Assembly: GCA_022495995.1 (NCBI GenBank)
Contig: JAFEMH010005403.1
Location: forward strand, 62,001-126,000
Reading direction: 5' to 3'
Length of the DNA: 64,000 nucleotides
From: Adenophora triphylla var. japonica
Taxonomy: Eukaryota; Streptophyta; Magnoliopsida; Asterales; Campanulaceae
Shown in pieces: positions 30,897-43,489 of this stretch. Within the stretch, counting starts at the first letter, position 1. Every line of letters starts with the position of its first letter. The notes under the pieces were generated by a model. That model was not told where the DNA came from and ran no database searches. It saw only the letters and a program-made list of their open reading frames with translations. The position numbers and the translations under genes were made by a program.

Positions 30897-33800
30897 TTAA
30901 CCTTTTCGATAGCAGTGAGGGTCCCAAGGTGCCGCTCTCGCTTCTTCATCATCTTTAATTATAAGCTCCAGGTCATTATCATTGTATGGCACCAAAGAGT
31001 GGCCTTGGCGAGCTGCCGTGTTATAGGGATCCTCAGAAGCCCATTGAGCTAGCTGTTCGATTGATATATTGACAGAGGGATCTACTATTATACGTCGAGC
31101 CATATGAGCCCGACCCACATGGAAGAACCCCCTAGCCTCTTTGGTAATATGGGCGTGCAGCTCATCACTATCTTTATAAGCCTTAACAGCATCCTCCTTT
31201 GCAGCCCTCACACAGCCAGCCTAAGTCCACCCCCATTGAGCTCGAGCAAGATCCAACTCCTCTTGTTTCTTGGCCAAAGTGACGGGCACCTCCTCCAACC
31301 GTTGAGTCGCCAATGCCGATCGCCAGCCTAACTTATTCTTTTCCTCCTTGAGGGCTGCGAGTTCCTTGGTAGCTTCTCCCAACCGGCCCCGTGCTTCTTC
31401 TTTGGCCTTTATTTCGTTGTCTTTGACAAGCTTCAAAGCTTCATACGAGTTGTCTAAGTCTCGAGTGCTCTTCCTTCAAGTTTTTGAGCTCCTCCTTCAA
31501 CGTAGCGTTGGCTTCTTTCGCTTCCCCACCTTGGCGTTCTCCTCCTCCAGCCTTCTTCAACTCGCATTCTTCTTAGTCGGCATGGACTTGGCTAGCTTCT
31601 CCTCGCTTCCTCGCCAGCCTTTCCAAGAAGTAGTAGCCAGTCAATCATGGCAAGGGACTGAAAGGAAGAGTGGGAGGAAGGGGTTAGATCTCGATGCACA
31701 CAAATGGAGACATGGAACAAACGAGCAAAATCAAGTTAACAACACAAGAAATTGCCCAAGAGCTACCTCGGAGGAAGCTAGCCCACCCCTAGCTCTTCAG
31801 GCTTCGGGAGTTAGAGGTTTCTTGGTGAACTCCAGGATCAAATCCCGGTCAAGACTCCCTCCTGACCACAGCCTGTCCATACTCCAGCTCCGGGTACTCC
31901 CTGGCCAAGCAGTTGATCCTGGTCAAAGGAGCCACATCACTTAGCTCGTCAACACGAGACTGGATCAGCTCGGCATAAGAAACCTGGACGGGAGAAGGCT
32001 GGGGACTCCTAACTTCATTCTCTATCGGCTCATTAGCATCGACCTGATCAATTGTCGAGCTCACCTTGGTTTTCCCAATCTTAATCTTCTTGCTTAGAGG
32101 GGCCGTATCATCTTCATCATCCCTCTCATCATCTAGCTCGATCACGGGCGACTTGGCCTTGGAAACTCTTTTGGTTTTGGATTTGGTTTTGGATTGATCA
32201 CGAGCCCTGGTTTTTCTAGCATCCTTAGATGGCTCCACAACTTGGTCGGATATATTGGTTTCTTCAGCGTCGACCTCTTCCATTCCTCGAGCGACATCTC
32301 CAACTTGGTCCCCCTCCAGTTCCTCGGGGTTCTCCTCCATCGGTATAGAGTTAACAGGGTCCACATCCACCGTCTGCAAGATATCATGACGGAGAACACC
32401 CTCTCTCTCCCTATGTTCTCTAGCATTGGCCGCTCCACAACTCCACTTACTCTTCCTGATGTCAATGGTTCGGCCCATACTCGCTTCTTGCTCAGGAGTT
32501 AAAACTACACCAAAGTTGAAATGATCATGGGTTAGGTCGACATATAAAATTTCTGCATACGAATAAAAAGTTCTATGTACGAATTAAATATGTGTGGACT
32601 GATTATTCTACATACGAGCAAAAAGTTCTATGTACGAATCAAGTTCATAAATAAACAGTTAAGCAAAGGTAAGAGGGATCAAGGTACAAGGAATGGTCGA
32701 GTTCTTACCCCCAAAATGTTCTACCCGCTCCTTACAATAGTTGGCAGTCTTCTTACAAAAGTGGCACTCTTTCTCAAATCTGAATCGAGCTCCCTCATGG
32801 GTGACCCAATCTGGATATCTCTGACATCTAACTACTGGAACCATGGGCACTACCTCTCCTTCACCAACCATCAATCCAGCTCGGATAAAATTATTTTTGT
32901 TGGTTCCTAGAGCATCCCAACTGATAGCCCCCTTCTTGGTAAACTCCATCAACTTCATACGTAAATCATTATGCCAATGTGGGGCCCAGTAGTTGTTCTC
33001 ATCTACTCCAGTTGTATCAGCACTGGGCAATGGAAATTCCCATCCTCTTCTACTTTCCACCACCACCACGCAAGAGTTCCATCCACTAGCCTTACCAGAA
33101 GATTGGCAAATAATTTGGGAGACTTTGGCTTGGAAGGAGTACTTATACCACTATCCTTATCAAACTTAATGCTAAAGAACTCCTTAAACACCCTCATGCA
33201 TGGCTCATACCCTAAGAACCTACAAACCATAATGAAGCAAACCAGTACCCTACAGGTGTTGGCTCCTAGCTGAAGTGGCAAGGCATCGGTGCACTCCAAG
33301 AACTCATTTATAAAGGGGTCAAGAGGTAATCTCAAGCCAGCTTCGAATTGGCCGTAGTAGAAAGCTACCTTGGTAGTTTCCTCCTCGTAGGTGTCCCCAA
33401 ATTTGTTAAAGAAATCCCCCCTACTATACAGAGCAACGCTAAACTCCTTCTTATCAACATCACAAAAATCATGTATCATGCTTAAGCGAGATGGATAATT
33501 CTGCTTCCCTCTAGCTGGCCTCGGAGGAACGTAGCCCTTTTCATTCCTGCCCGCACTACAGTGTTATCAAAGGCATCAACAATACGTGGGCTTGATGAGG
33601 TCGATGCATGAGCTTCACCTTGAATCTCCATATCTGTACAAGAAGAGGGGGAAACAGGGGAATCAGTTCTAAATGAAGTCTCAGGAGTCCTAGCAGACAC
33701 ACTAAGGGGCGACCTAGATTCCCCCGGAAACCCAATCCTATTTCTAATGAAAGAGGGTTTATTGGCATCCTTGACGTAAAACACAGCTAAATGGTCGAGA

Positions 33801-34036
33801 AGCTCATGAAAGAGATGAAATGACACGACTCTTGGATCATCCGTTTCTAAAGCACCCAAGTTCTCTCCCACTGGTAAAGTTAGTTCGATGAATTGCAAGC
33901 CCCAACGGGTCAAAATCAAAGAACACTCCTCTACAGTTATCTCTTTCCACTCTCCGTTCAAATGTTTGTAGACTCTACGATTGATACTACAATAACCATA
34001 CCCAGCCCCGGCTTCGCAACTAAAAGTCCTAGCCAT
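30897..34036 (-). pseudogene. Antisense ORF (aORF) of element A, Transposase_28-like
   Basis: Antisense to gag-pol and abutting the 3' LTR. The N-terminal block 34036-33482 starts MARTFSCEAGAGYGYCSINR. After a frame change, 33479-33003 carries the Transposase_28-type core: TKVAFYYGQFEAGLRLPLDP, FINEFLECTDALPLQLGANT and RVLVCFIMVCRFLGYEPCM. Then come 33069-32659 with a Cys/His-containing end (RFEKECHFCKKTANYCKE), 32478-31849 with a basic KTKSKTKRVSKAKSP stretch and acidic runs, and coiled-coil blocks at 31436-31221 (LKEEKNKLGWRSALATQRLE) and 31211-30897. Frame changes at block ends may be introns or lesions. Function unknown; aORF-bearing Tat elements are documented in plants. Confidence 0.75.
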
Positions 34037-34509
34037 GGATAAATCAAAGAAATTGCGAAAGTTAAAGCCCTAATTCTAAAGGATAAAGGAGATACCTTTA
34101 GCAGTTGAGGGAGGAACGGAGCAATGGAGGACGAAAGCACCAATTTATAGCAGGTATCAACTTCCTTTATCAAAGCCGGAATCACGCACAGAGCTCAGAG
34201 AAGGCAAAAGTTGTAAATGAAGAAGGATTCTCAAATTTATAGCTTCCTGAATTGGAAAGGGCAAAGGAAAATTCGAATTTAATTTTCCTAATTAATGGCG
34301 GAAACAGTTTCCTAGGCGGACTCTCAAACGTCAAAAATATCATCATTATGGCAAAAACGGCGCTCGTACCGATCTGACCGTTCATCGCCAACGTCCCGGA
34401 TTATGCCACGTCATTATGGTCGACCTACTTCAAAAAACTAGTAGCGACCTGCGGGTAAAATAATTCTCATCAAAAATCTTCTTAACTTCCAAGTCGACAA
34501 AGTCCACTC

Positions 34510-34525
34510 GAAAGTTGGGGGCCAC
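34510..34525 (+). other. Polypurine tract of element A
   Basis: GAAAGTTGGGGGCCAC directly before the 3' LTR. Confidence 0.6.
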
Positions 34526-35183
34526 TGAACATACCAAAAGTGCCAAGATGGGCTAAGCAAGTAAAGCCCTATCACAAGCAAACTTGGCCATCACATTCTC
34601 AATGAGGCCGACCCAATCGAACAAGGCCCAAAGCCCATCTCTTGTATCGATCGACTAAGCCCATGGTCCGACCTACCGGTCCCGACCTAACTTAGTCCGA
34701 CCTCATGATCCAAATCACAATTCGGGTACGAACCATGCTCTACCCGACAGTCAGGTCGACCATTCCACGAGTGGCGACCTCGACCTAAATCAACAAGTGA
34801 CGACCTGACACTTGCCGGCGTATTTGGTTGAACAATTCTCATAACCACATCCCTACAAATCAGGGGCCGTTATAGACACGTTCCCACAATCAAGTAACTG
34901 CCGCTACAATCTCGGAGCACATGTCGCCTCCCCAAAAATACACCACTCTTGTCTATAAATACTTCATCACTACCAAACGGTGAAAGGTAACTGCCCTTTT
35001 GTTATCTGAATTCCATATTCAATACATTTTGAGCTTTATACAACTGTGATCTTACTCTCACGCCCGAGCATCTTCGCCGGAGACACATCCGGCTAGTCGT
35101 GGGTTCTGATTTCAGGTCAAGGAGCCAGGTGATCAGTCCTGCCACGTGGAGGAAGATTGATAAGCACAATTCCTGCAGCATCA
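34526..35183 (+). mobile_element. Element A 3' LTR
   Basis: 658 bp, nearly identical to the 5' LTR. About nine differences, several of them single-base indels. Followed by the AATGT target duplication. Confidence 0.92.
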
Positions 35184-36998
35184 AATGTTATTTTGTTAAA
35201 TGATTGTTAATGCTTGGAAACCTTCTTAGAATGGAGGAATTGGTTTAAGTTATGGAAGGATGTTGTTGTTCTTGGAAGTGTTAAAGAATGAAAGAAATGG
35301 GTGGAGTTAGATTTAGAGAATGAAAACTTGAATTGGGTTAGTTAAATGGGTGAAGTTAGTTCAAAGGATTTAACTTAAAATGTGGTAGAGAAAATGGGTG
35401 GAAAATCAATTGATAAATGATCTAGATTTAGGTTAGGTTACTTTGAGTTAAATGATATAGGATGAGGATTTTGAAGATAGAAATCCTTTGGCATTTATGG
35501 ATATGAGGTTGGGTAAAAGGAAAAGAAAATAAGAAAAAGGGGTTTTGGAAATCTGAGAATGGCTGGAAAGGTACTTGGGCGGTCGCCCATGGGGGCTTGA
35601 GCGGCCGCCCATGTTGTCAGTAAGTGCTTGCCTTGGATTTTCCTCTTGGGCGGTCGCCCAAGAGGTAGTGAGCGGTCGCCCAAGAGGGCAGTAGCTTGGG
35701 TCCTTTGAAAACCACTTGGGCGGTCGCCCAAGTGGCATGGGCGGTCGCCCATGGTGCCAGAACTTCTTAAGTCTTCTTTCTTGCTAATTTTTACTAGTAA
35801 TCACTTGGAATGATCCTTAACCATGATAAGGTAGTGGAAGCTAATCCCAACCGGATATGAATTAGTCCTTTTAACTTAAGTTATAATTAGAACATTTAAT
35901 GGCACCTTAATTGGGTTTAAATGGAAATACTGAAGCATTCTATCTCCGACTTAGAAATCATTTGGCAGTTTATTAAGTGTGACTCTAACTTGGTAGAGTT
36001 AACGTGGATCCTTATTGAGATCATATATTGTAGTATAATGACTAAATAAGATGGCTGATGATATCTCATTGTCTTATTTGAGTACATACTCATGGATTGT
36101 ATTATGCTTAGTGTAGTACTTAAATGTTGCATTATGATTATTGGTTGAACATGAGTATATTTTACCATGTGGCTATATTTCTTATTTATGTATAGTGTTT
36201 TAAATAAATGTTACACTATGAGATTTGTTGAACATGAGTATATTTTACCATGTGGCTATATTGCTTATCCCGGTTGTGGATTATATTTCAAGTAACTATT
36301 ATGTGCTTGATAATGTGTTAATCAGCTGATATTGGGGGTATAACATAATACGATCAATTATGGAAGTGTGACCTAATGTGATCGGATTATGTTATACTGT
36401 GACTCCCCCTCCTGTGGCCACAGGTTGGGGTTATAGCATCTGTAGTGAGCCAAAAGCCTTACAGAGTTGCTACTATCTTATTTGGTTCCCTGAAAAACGG
36501 GTCTTATAAGATGTGAGTATTGCTTAAGCAGCTCACTGTAAGATTGGAGTATTATTATATCCAATGTTGTACGACTAATGTTCAGACGGGAAAAGGTAAA
36601 CTAAGGTAATGTAAGGTGTTTACAGCTTTTCCAATGTGTTATATGCAACTTGTTATGTGTTGCATCTTATATGACATATTGCTGCATTCATAATAGCTTG
36701 CTGAGATTTATTCTCACCCCTCTCCCTTTAATGTTTTAGATCCCGAGACAGGTGGACCGACCAAGTAAGGGCGGAAAGGAGTTTAGAAGTGGTATTTTGG
36801 GAATTGTCGGGTTATGTATAAGTTGGTGTAGAAAGTGTATGTTGGTATAATTCTTTTAAAGGGTTGTATTCATAAACTCAAATTCTATTTTATATTCGAC
36901 ATCTTTTTGTAACTAAAATCGTTTATTACTTTCAAGGTTGGTCAACTCTTCCGCCAATGTGGGAAGGAGTAGAGTTATTTTGAAATGATTGTGTTTAT
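35184..36998 (+). mobile_element. Element C 5' LTR, second segment
   Basis: Continues the LTR from the AATGT duplication to TTTAT (36,994-36,998), the target of element B. It matches 51,217-53,033 of the 3' LTR. It includes the GGGCGGTCGCCC palindrome array at 35,573-35,754. Confidence 0.92.
35573..35754. repeat. GGGCGGTCGCCC palindrome array in element C 5' LTR
   Basis: Six copies of a GC-rich palindrome lie in an AT-rich LTR. The core GGGCG-GT-CGCCC is constant, while outer arms differ but remain complementary: CCTCTT/AAGAGG (35,642-35,665), CCACTT/AAGTGG (35,712-35,735), CAT/ATG (35,736-35,753). Two copies start with AGCGG and are asymmetric. Confidence 0.9.
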
Positions 36999-37522
36999 TG
37001 TTTTGGTCAAATTTTAGAACTTGACAAGCTGACTAAGATTGGGTTAAATGGAATATAATTGCAAATCAACTCGAAATTAAATGAACAAGCTATTTAACGA
37101 GGAAAGCCCTTGAACAACATGTTCGCCGGCATAAAACCTCAAAGGTGGAATTTTATAGAAATGATGAAGTTACAATGAGAGGGAGAATGTAAAGAAAAGA
37201 ACTCGGTAGCTTAGATTGTGCGTGTGTGTTACAATGATGTGTGCTCTATTTATACTAAAAGTGATTGAAGAAGATAATTTTTGTTGCTCCTACATTTTCG
37301 GATGGTTTGTTGAGCTTCAATCCGATTATGTCACGTTTTCTTGACTGAGTCTTCACGATGCATATTTAAATCCTTATCACCGTTCGTAATCCCTGAAAAG
37401 TAGGAGTTAATATACCTGCAAAGAGATAGTCAAATTAGAGTCCAGGTTGTCTCAGTGTCTGATACAAGTTGATACTGCAAGTTGAAGTCTTCTAGTTGTC
37501 AGCCGAAATTCATCCTCAAACA
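36999..37522 (-). mobile_element. Element B 3' LTR (right end in element orientation)
   Basis: 524 bp. On the plus strand it starts TGTTTTGGTC and ends CCTCAAACA. TATAAATA of the minus-strand promoter lies at 37,247-37,254. Confidence 0.93.
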
Positions 37523-37540
37523 ATTGCCCCTTAATTTTTG
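37523..37540 (-). other. Polypurine tract of element B
   Basis: On the minus strand AAATTAAGGGGCAAT directly precedes the LTR. Confidence 0.6.
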
Positions 37541-37773
37541 AATTTGAAAGTAGTTGAGTCAAAAATTAACATTTGGTGCCCACCAAGGATTAGGAACGTG
37601 GTAGTGGCGGTTACTTTTAGTGGATAGGTACTTATAACCCCCTATAACTCTACAACCGTCGCCATCACAATAAATAAGAGGGCCTCTTCAGATTTCTCAA
37701 ACCCCACAAAGCTAAAGACCTTTCCAAGCCTTAGACCCCTTTTTACTCTTAAGAAATCCTTCTTGCCGCTACC

Positions 37774-39392
37774 ATGGATGAATTCCCTCAAGGTTTCGTT
37801 TGCCAAAACATGATCGACCATCCTGATGAAGAAAGATGTGAACTCACCGCTGCTGATGTTGAAGACTTGAAGAAGTTCTTCCCAAAAACTGCTGAATTCC
37901 TCGAACCTAATGCTTTAATGACTTCCGACCGCGCTTCAGCAGGAATGGGTATGCTTTCTTGAGTACCCTTTTTTGATTGGCCTAACATTTCCTTTTCCCC
38001 CTTTCATACTGCGATTTTTCGAAAAAACTGGTTTGGCCTTTGCTCAATTGATGCCGGTAGGGTGGAGGAATTTGGTTACTCTAGGAAGATTGGGCGCCGA
38101 GATGAACATGAGGGTTGATTTGGAGGAACTTGGCTTCGCTATGACTTGAGATCTCATGGAAACAAGAGATTTGGTTTTAGGGTTAAATCAAGATCAAACA
38201 GTTTGGTGACCGACTCTATTGATAGGGATAGAAAGTGGAAGAATAGATTCTTCTATGTGAAGAAGTCTACACTAGAGCACATGGAAAAGATAAACTCTTT
38301 CCGGGCCGGATGAAGGTGAGGATTTTCCTTTTCTACTTCTACAGTAATCAGGTTGTTTCAAATATTCTAACATCTTGATTTCCACATCTTTGAAGTTGGA
38401 TGAATTGTTTCCTAAGCGTGCCGACACATTGAGCGTGGTTGCTTCGTTGTCGCCCGTCTCCAAGAAAACGGAAGTTTTTGCGCCCTGCTACTCCGAGCGG
38501 TGAGGAAGAGGTTGAAGAAGTAGAGGAAGAAGAAAAGAGTTCCAAGTAAAGCTTTACAAATTGCAACCGTGATGTCGGTGGTAAGTACACTAACCGTTGC
38601 TCTAGGGTTATCTTTATACCTTGCTGATTTTAAGCTCAATATACAGACACAACTTCTCAACCCAACGTGGGTGGAGATAGCAGTTTGATTGCTCGCTTCA
38701 AGAAGCCAAAGAAAGAAGTTGCTAAGCCCAATATTCCTAAGGATGAAGGCACCAAGCCTAAGTTGATGTTGGGTGACATAGTGTCTTTTAAGAAGAGGAA
38801 AAGTGAAATCGTTGATGTAGATGCTGGGGAACCAATTGAGGAGGTTTTAGCACAGAAGGTATGAGTATCTTCTTATTTTTGCACCTTTTCTCTTGATATA
38901 TCTAGTAGATAGTGATAAGTTTCAACTTGACAGGCTTACGATGCTGTGAGCCTGTTGTCAAGCGAAGTGAAGCTCTGGAAGGGTAAAGCTGAGATGTCAA
39001 AAGTTGATGGCGAAAAGAAGGTCAAAGTTGTACAGAGGGAAATGGAATCCAAGGTCTCTTCTATGCAGGTTGAGATTGATAAGAAGGACATGGAAATCAG
39101 GGAATGGATGAAGAAGACTGCAGACTTGAATCAAGCCCATCAGGTTGCCATGAAAGTCTTGGAGGAACGTTTGACTAGGGAGGCCGGCAAGGTTGTTTTT
39201 GAGGCCAGGATTCAAATGATTGAGGAGTATCAGGCTGGCAAACACCTTGAATGGAACCTGGAAGACGAGAAGGCTACCCTGAAAGGGATCATAGATGAAG
39301 AGGCTGGAGAAGTCAATTCTAAGCTTCAAGATGGCACAAATGTTGAGCAGGTAGGTGATAACCAAGAGGATGGAAACAATGAAGCTTTTTAA
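37774..39392 (+). pseudogene. Antisense ORF (aORF) of element B
   Basis: Reads opposite to gag-pol and next to the 3' LTR, like the aORFs of A and fragment D. It starts MDEFPQGFVCQNMIDHPDEE (37,774), matching GFRCLDIIDHPEDE in D. Then come LAFAQLMPVGWRNLVTLGRL and MRVDLEELGFAMT (about 38,030-38,145), the same conserved core as D's YCQLMPVGWRALVTLDRL. A frame-broken stretch (38,150-38,660) is followed by a Lys-rich block (38,667-38,862) and a C-terminal coiled coil 38,946-39,392 (EVKLWKGKAEMSKVDGEKKV, AGKVVFEARIQMIEEY). GT-AG boundaries are plausible at 38,861 (AAGGTATGAG) and 38,934 (TTGACAG). Stops in the middle block make it non-functional as it stands. Confidence 0.72.
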
Positions 39393-40163
39393 CGTACTTC
39401 TTAATCTGCAGGATGTTAGCAGTAGAAAATAATTTGTTTTTGTTTTAAGGATGTAATATGTGTTGGATGTTTTAGAACATGTGTCCGCATTGTTCTTGCC
39501 ATGCCTATAGTTGGCATGGTTTGAACTTTTGGATGACCTAACTCAGGTAGGGATTTAATGGTTGATCCTTTTTGGGTATTTAGTTGTAAAAACTATGGTT
39601 TAGTTAGGCAATGATATCTATGCCTTTTAAACTTTGTTCAAGGTAACATGCAGATGTTACAACCAATTTGCAAATGACTAAAGTCCATCATTTGGACAAG
39701 TACAGGAAGGTAATCAATATGTACAAAGTACAGTGGCCAACCTGCAACTTGGTCAAATGTGAAAAACGTGCGCACGGGCGAAGGTGTTTGAACCTTGATA
39801 CTTTAGAAAGATGTGAAATCTTTAAACCTTAGGAAGGTGTAAACCTTACGGAGACAAGCTTTACTAATCATGGAATAAGTAAATATCGTATAACATTAAT
39901 TGTGTAATACTTACTTGAAACTCAATCAAGTTGTCCTTTCGTTGTGTCCGCAAGTTGACGATCATTAGTTCTACTAACTTGTAGAAAGTTAAGCATATGC
40001 CTACGTCGATCTTGTCAACCTGTAGCTCATTTTATTCCTTGCAAAACAAACACGTGTTAGGGGTGGGTGTTAGCTTTGCTAACACCCCTCCGATGCTTAA
40101 GCCGCAAGTGTCCAAAAATCTAATCAAATTGAAATAATGTAAATTGAAATGACAATAATTAAA
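39393..40163. other. Spacer between aORF and integrase ends in element B
   Basis: The two genes converge here. AT-rich, no coding potential. AGGTGTAAACCTTACGGAG-type phrases recur weakly, but there is no clear tandem array, in contrast to element A. Confidence 0.45.
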
Positions 40164-41476
40164 TCATACCCGTTTGTCTCGAATTTTAATGAACGAGCCG
40201 CAACTTACATGAAATATGCTTTCAAGTTGATAGCATTCCAGCCTTCTAGGTATCCTGTCGCCATCCAAGGTTGAAAGCCGCATGCTCCCTTTCCAGCCTT
40301 CCGCATCAATTAAATATGGACCTTCCCATTTAGCTCCCAACTTGCCGCATTTAATTCCTTTGTGTTCAAAGACTCGCCTCAACACCATGTCTCCAACCCG
40401 GAATCTTCTTACACGAATATTCTTGTTGTAGGATTTAGCTATTCTTTGTTGATAGGCACCATTCTGATTTTAGCTAAATCTCCGAGTTCATCTATAGTAT
40501 CCAAGTCTTCTCGCAAGTACAATCTGTTGTCTTCAGGGCGTTATCAAACCGTATCCGTCGGGCACAGAGAATTCTACTGGGACGACCGCTTCGCCTCCGA
40601 ACACCAAGGAGAAGGGCGTGTGACCCGTAGCCGACTTAGGGGTGGTTCTATCTCGCCCATAGCACAAGTGGTAGCTCTTCAACCCACCGTCCTTTCTTTC
40701 GGTCAAGGCGTTTCTTCAAGTTGTTGATTATCAACTTGTTGCTGGATTCAGCTTGTCCATTAGCTTGAGGATGCACAGGAGTGGAAGTAATCAACTTGAT
40801 CCCCCATCTTGCACAGAAGTCTTGTGTTTTTCTACTGATGAACTGAGATCCATTGTCGCAAATAATCTCTCGAAGGAACTCCAAATCTGCCGATGATGTT
40901 CCTCTTCAAGAAAGAAATGACTTCTTTATCTCTAACTTGAACGAATGCCTCGGCTTCTATCCATTTAGAGAAATAGTCTGTCATGGCCAACATGAATACT
41001 TTACCCCCTGGAGCTCTGGGTAACTTGCCAACGATATCCATGCCCCATTGGATGAAGGGCCAAGGTGATAAGATGGGATGGAGTGGTTCTCAAGCAGTTG
41101 GTGCAGATGTTGCTATGTCTTTGGCATGCGTCACATTTCGTACATATTTAGCCGCGTCTTGTCTCATAGTTGGCCAATAATACCCCGTCCCGAGTGCCTT
41201 GGATGAAAGTGATTTGCCCCGTAATGATTGCCGCATATACCATCATGTAGTTCTTTCAACACCTGTTCAGCCTTTTGGCCGGGGTTCTAGGCACCTCATA
41301 TATAATCCCGTAAAAGACTTACGAAATAACACATTATCAATTAGTATAAATCTGGATACCTTAATCCCGAATGCTTTTGCATTTTTGACATCTTGAGGCA
41401 CCGTTCCATCCCGCAGAAATTTCATTATGGGTGATGTCCAAGATGTCATATTGTCCATGGAATCTCGTTGTCGCAT
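40164..41476 (-). pseudogene. Element B integrase
   Basis: DDE integrase in broken frames, minus strand. The zinc-domain region is mostly lost (41476-41050). The core reads [20 protein letters not shown] then [13 protein letters not shown] (first Asp), [14 protein letters not shown], and in a new frame [14 protein letters not shown] (second Asp) and [16 protein letters not shown] (Glu). ERKKGRW-type and EELPLVLWA motifs end at 40,648. The GPY/F module is GKLGAKWEGPYLIDAEGWKG at 40388-40164, followed by a stop. At least three one-base shifts are needed to read it through. Confidence 0.9.
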
Positions 41477-42524
41477 CTTGTTGCCGGTCTACTTGGGACA
41501 CTTCAAAGTTGATCTATCGCCGGATGTAAGATATGGATTATGGGTATGGCGTTATTCAACATGCTTTTGCAACTTGATCCCGTGTTGGCTAATGCATCGC
41601 CTTCAACGTTGTCTTCTCTAGGAATTTGCCGGAAAGTGAAGCCTTCAAACCGTGCCGCTAAGGATTTAACAAGCCGCAAATACTTCGTCATCCCGTCATG
41701 CTTAGCTATATAAGATCCATTAAAATGGTTAACTAATAATAAGGAATCGCTAAAAACATTGAGACGTTTAACATTTAGATTTAAAGCAGAGTCAAACCCA
41801 AGATGAGGGCCTCATATTCATCGTTGTTTGTCGCCTTGAATTCACAGTTCACACTTGAGGAATCGATCACCTTGAGGGGACCTTAGAACTATTCCCAACC
41901 CCGTCCCCGGAATTTGATGACCCATCATGTAGAGTGTCCGTAATCTTGTGAGATCGGGTTCTTCAAGTTGTTGGACTTCAAGTTCTACTTCCTCGGTAAG
42001 AGGCCGGGACTAAAGTCGCCTACAAAGTCTCGCTAGAGCCTCGCGACTTGATTGGCAAATTCCTTGCTTCATACTGAATATTGTACGTGCTTAGTTGTAC
42101 GGACCACTTTGCCATTCTCCCCGACATTTCGGGCTTTCTCATTACACTCCTGATAGGATAGTTAGTCTTCACAATAATAGGATGAACTTCAAAATAACGA
42201 CGTAACTTAATAGAGGCAATTATTAAAGCAAGGACAAGTTTCTCAAGATGGGAGTACCTGGTTTCGCATCTAAAAGAGATTTACTTACATAGTATAATCG
42301 GATGTTGCTCACCAGCCTTGTTCTCTTACCAAGACCGTGCTCACCGCATTTTTTGATACCGCAAGGTACAAGTACAACGCTTCCCAGCCTTCCGGTTTGG
42401 AAAGTAGAGGTGGTGTAGACAAGTATTCCTTAAGCCGGTTGAAAGCCGCTTCATGCTCCTCTCGTCCACCGGAACAACTTGTTTTTCTTCAGACATCGTA
42501 GAACAACTTGCACCCGTCGATGAT
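41477..42524 (-). pseudogene. Element B RNase H and archaeal-type RNase H region, broken
   Basis: 42574-42341 covers the RT/RNase H junction (KVAALTRFISKSSTGASC) and part of RNase H in mixed frames. 41691-41503 carries the end of the second RNase H: MTKYLRLVKSLAARFEGFTF then REDNVEGDALANTGSS, typical of the aRNH of Tat elements. Between them the frame is repeatedly broken. Confidence 0.75.
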
Positions 42525-43489
42525 TTAGAAATGAATCTTGTTAAAGCCGCCACTTTGCCACGCCTCTCGCACATCTTTAACAGCCTTTGGTGAGTTCAAG
42601 TTGATAATGGCCTTGATCTCGCTCCGGCTTGCTTCAATACCTCTCTTTGTGACCATATAACCAAGGAATTTCCCAGCTCTAACTCCAAAGTTGCACTTTG
42701 ATGGGTTGAGCTTCATGTTAAAAGCTTCCAAGATGTCAAAGGCTTCCTTGAGATTACGAACATGATCAGCCATGCATTTAGACTTGACCACCATATCATC
42801 AATATATACCTCCATTGTTTCTCCGATCTGATCTTTGAACATCAAATTTACCAATCTTTGGTAGGTTGCCCCCGCATTCCTTAATCCAAAGGGCATGACT
42901 ATGAAGCAATAAATACCCTCGTGAGTAATAAACGCTGTATCTTCTTGATCGGAAGGCTCCATCTGAATTTGTTGAAAACCTGATGAAGCGTCCATAAAAG
43001 TCAATATTTCATGCCCCGCTGTTGCATCTACCAAAGAGTCAATGTGAGGCAAGGGAAATGGGTCCTTCGGGCAGGCTTTGTTCAAGCCGCAAAATCCACA
43101 CGTACTCGCCACTTGCCATTGCGTTTCTCCACAACTACTACATTGGCTAACCACCTAGGGTAGTCAACCTCCCTAATCATTTTTGACTTCAAAAGCCTCT
43201 CTACTTCTTCTTTGATGATCTTGTTGCGCTCATGAGCAAACTTTCTTCGTTTCTGATGGACAGGTTTGGCGTTGGGGTCGACGTTCAACTTGTGGGTTAT
43301 TACATCTTTACTTATCCCAGTCATATCCTCATGCTTCCAAGCAAAGCAGCTTGTCCTATTCTTGAGAAACTCTATGATTTCATCCTCAACTTCTGGGGGA
43401 ATTCCTACACCAACTAGGACTTTGACATCGGGATTAGTGGGATCGAGCTGCACCTCTCTGACGTCAAACTTTGCAGCCTTCAAGAACAT
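42525..43489 (-). pseudogene. Element B reverse transcriptase
   Basis: Two overlapping frames give a nearly complete RT. 43489-43082 runs from LDPTNPDVKVLVGVGIPPEV through ITHKLNVDPNAKPVHQKRRK to RWLANVVVVEKRNGKWRVRV. After a one-base shift near 43,090, 43,070-42,525 gives LNKACPKDPFPLPHIDSLVD, TFMDASSGFQQIQM, MPFGLRNAGATYQRLVN, the catalytic YIDDMV (about 42,800) and NPSKCNFGVRAGKFLGYMVT. It is the best-preserved part of the element. Confidence 0.92.

Larger units (their letters stand above)
22988..35183 (+). mobile_element. Element A: Tat-like Ty3-gypsy retrotransposon with aORF (12,196 bp)
   Basis: LTRs are 660 and 658 bp (TGAACATACC...CAGCATCA), with AATGT target duplications at 22,983-22,987 and 35,184-35,188. 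Order: LTR, tRNA-Asp-like primer site, gag, protease, RT, RNase H, second RNase H, integrase, a 94-bp tandem array, antisense aORF, purine tract, LTR. LTRs differ at about nine positions, all in the first half. Coding regions carry several frameshifts. Confidence 0.93.

Noticed and set aside
35448..35752. Frames with repeated GRPP/GDRP motifs in the C LTRs
   Set aside because: Created by the GGGCGGTCGCCC palindromes; no gene-like context, and duplicated in both LTRs.
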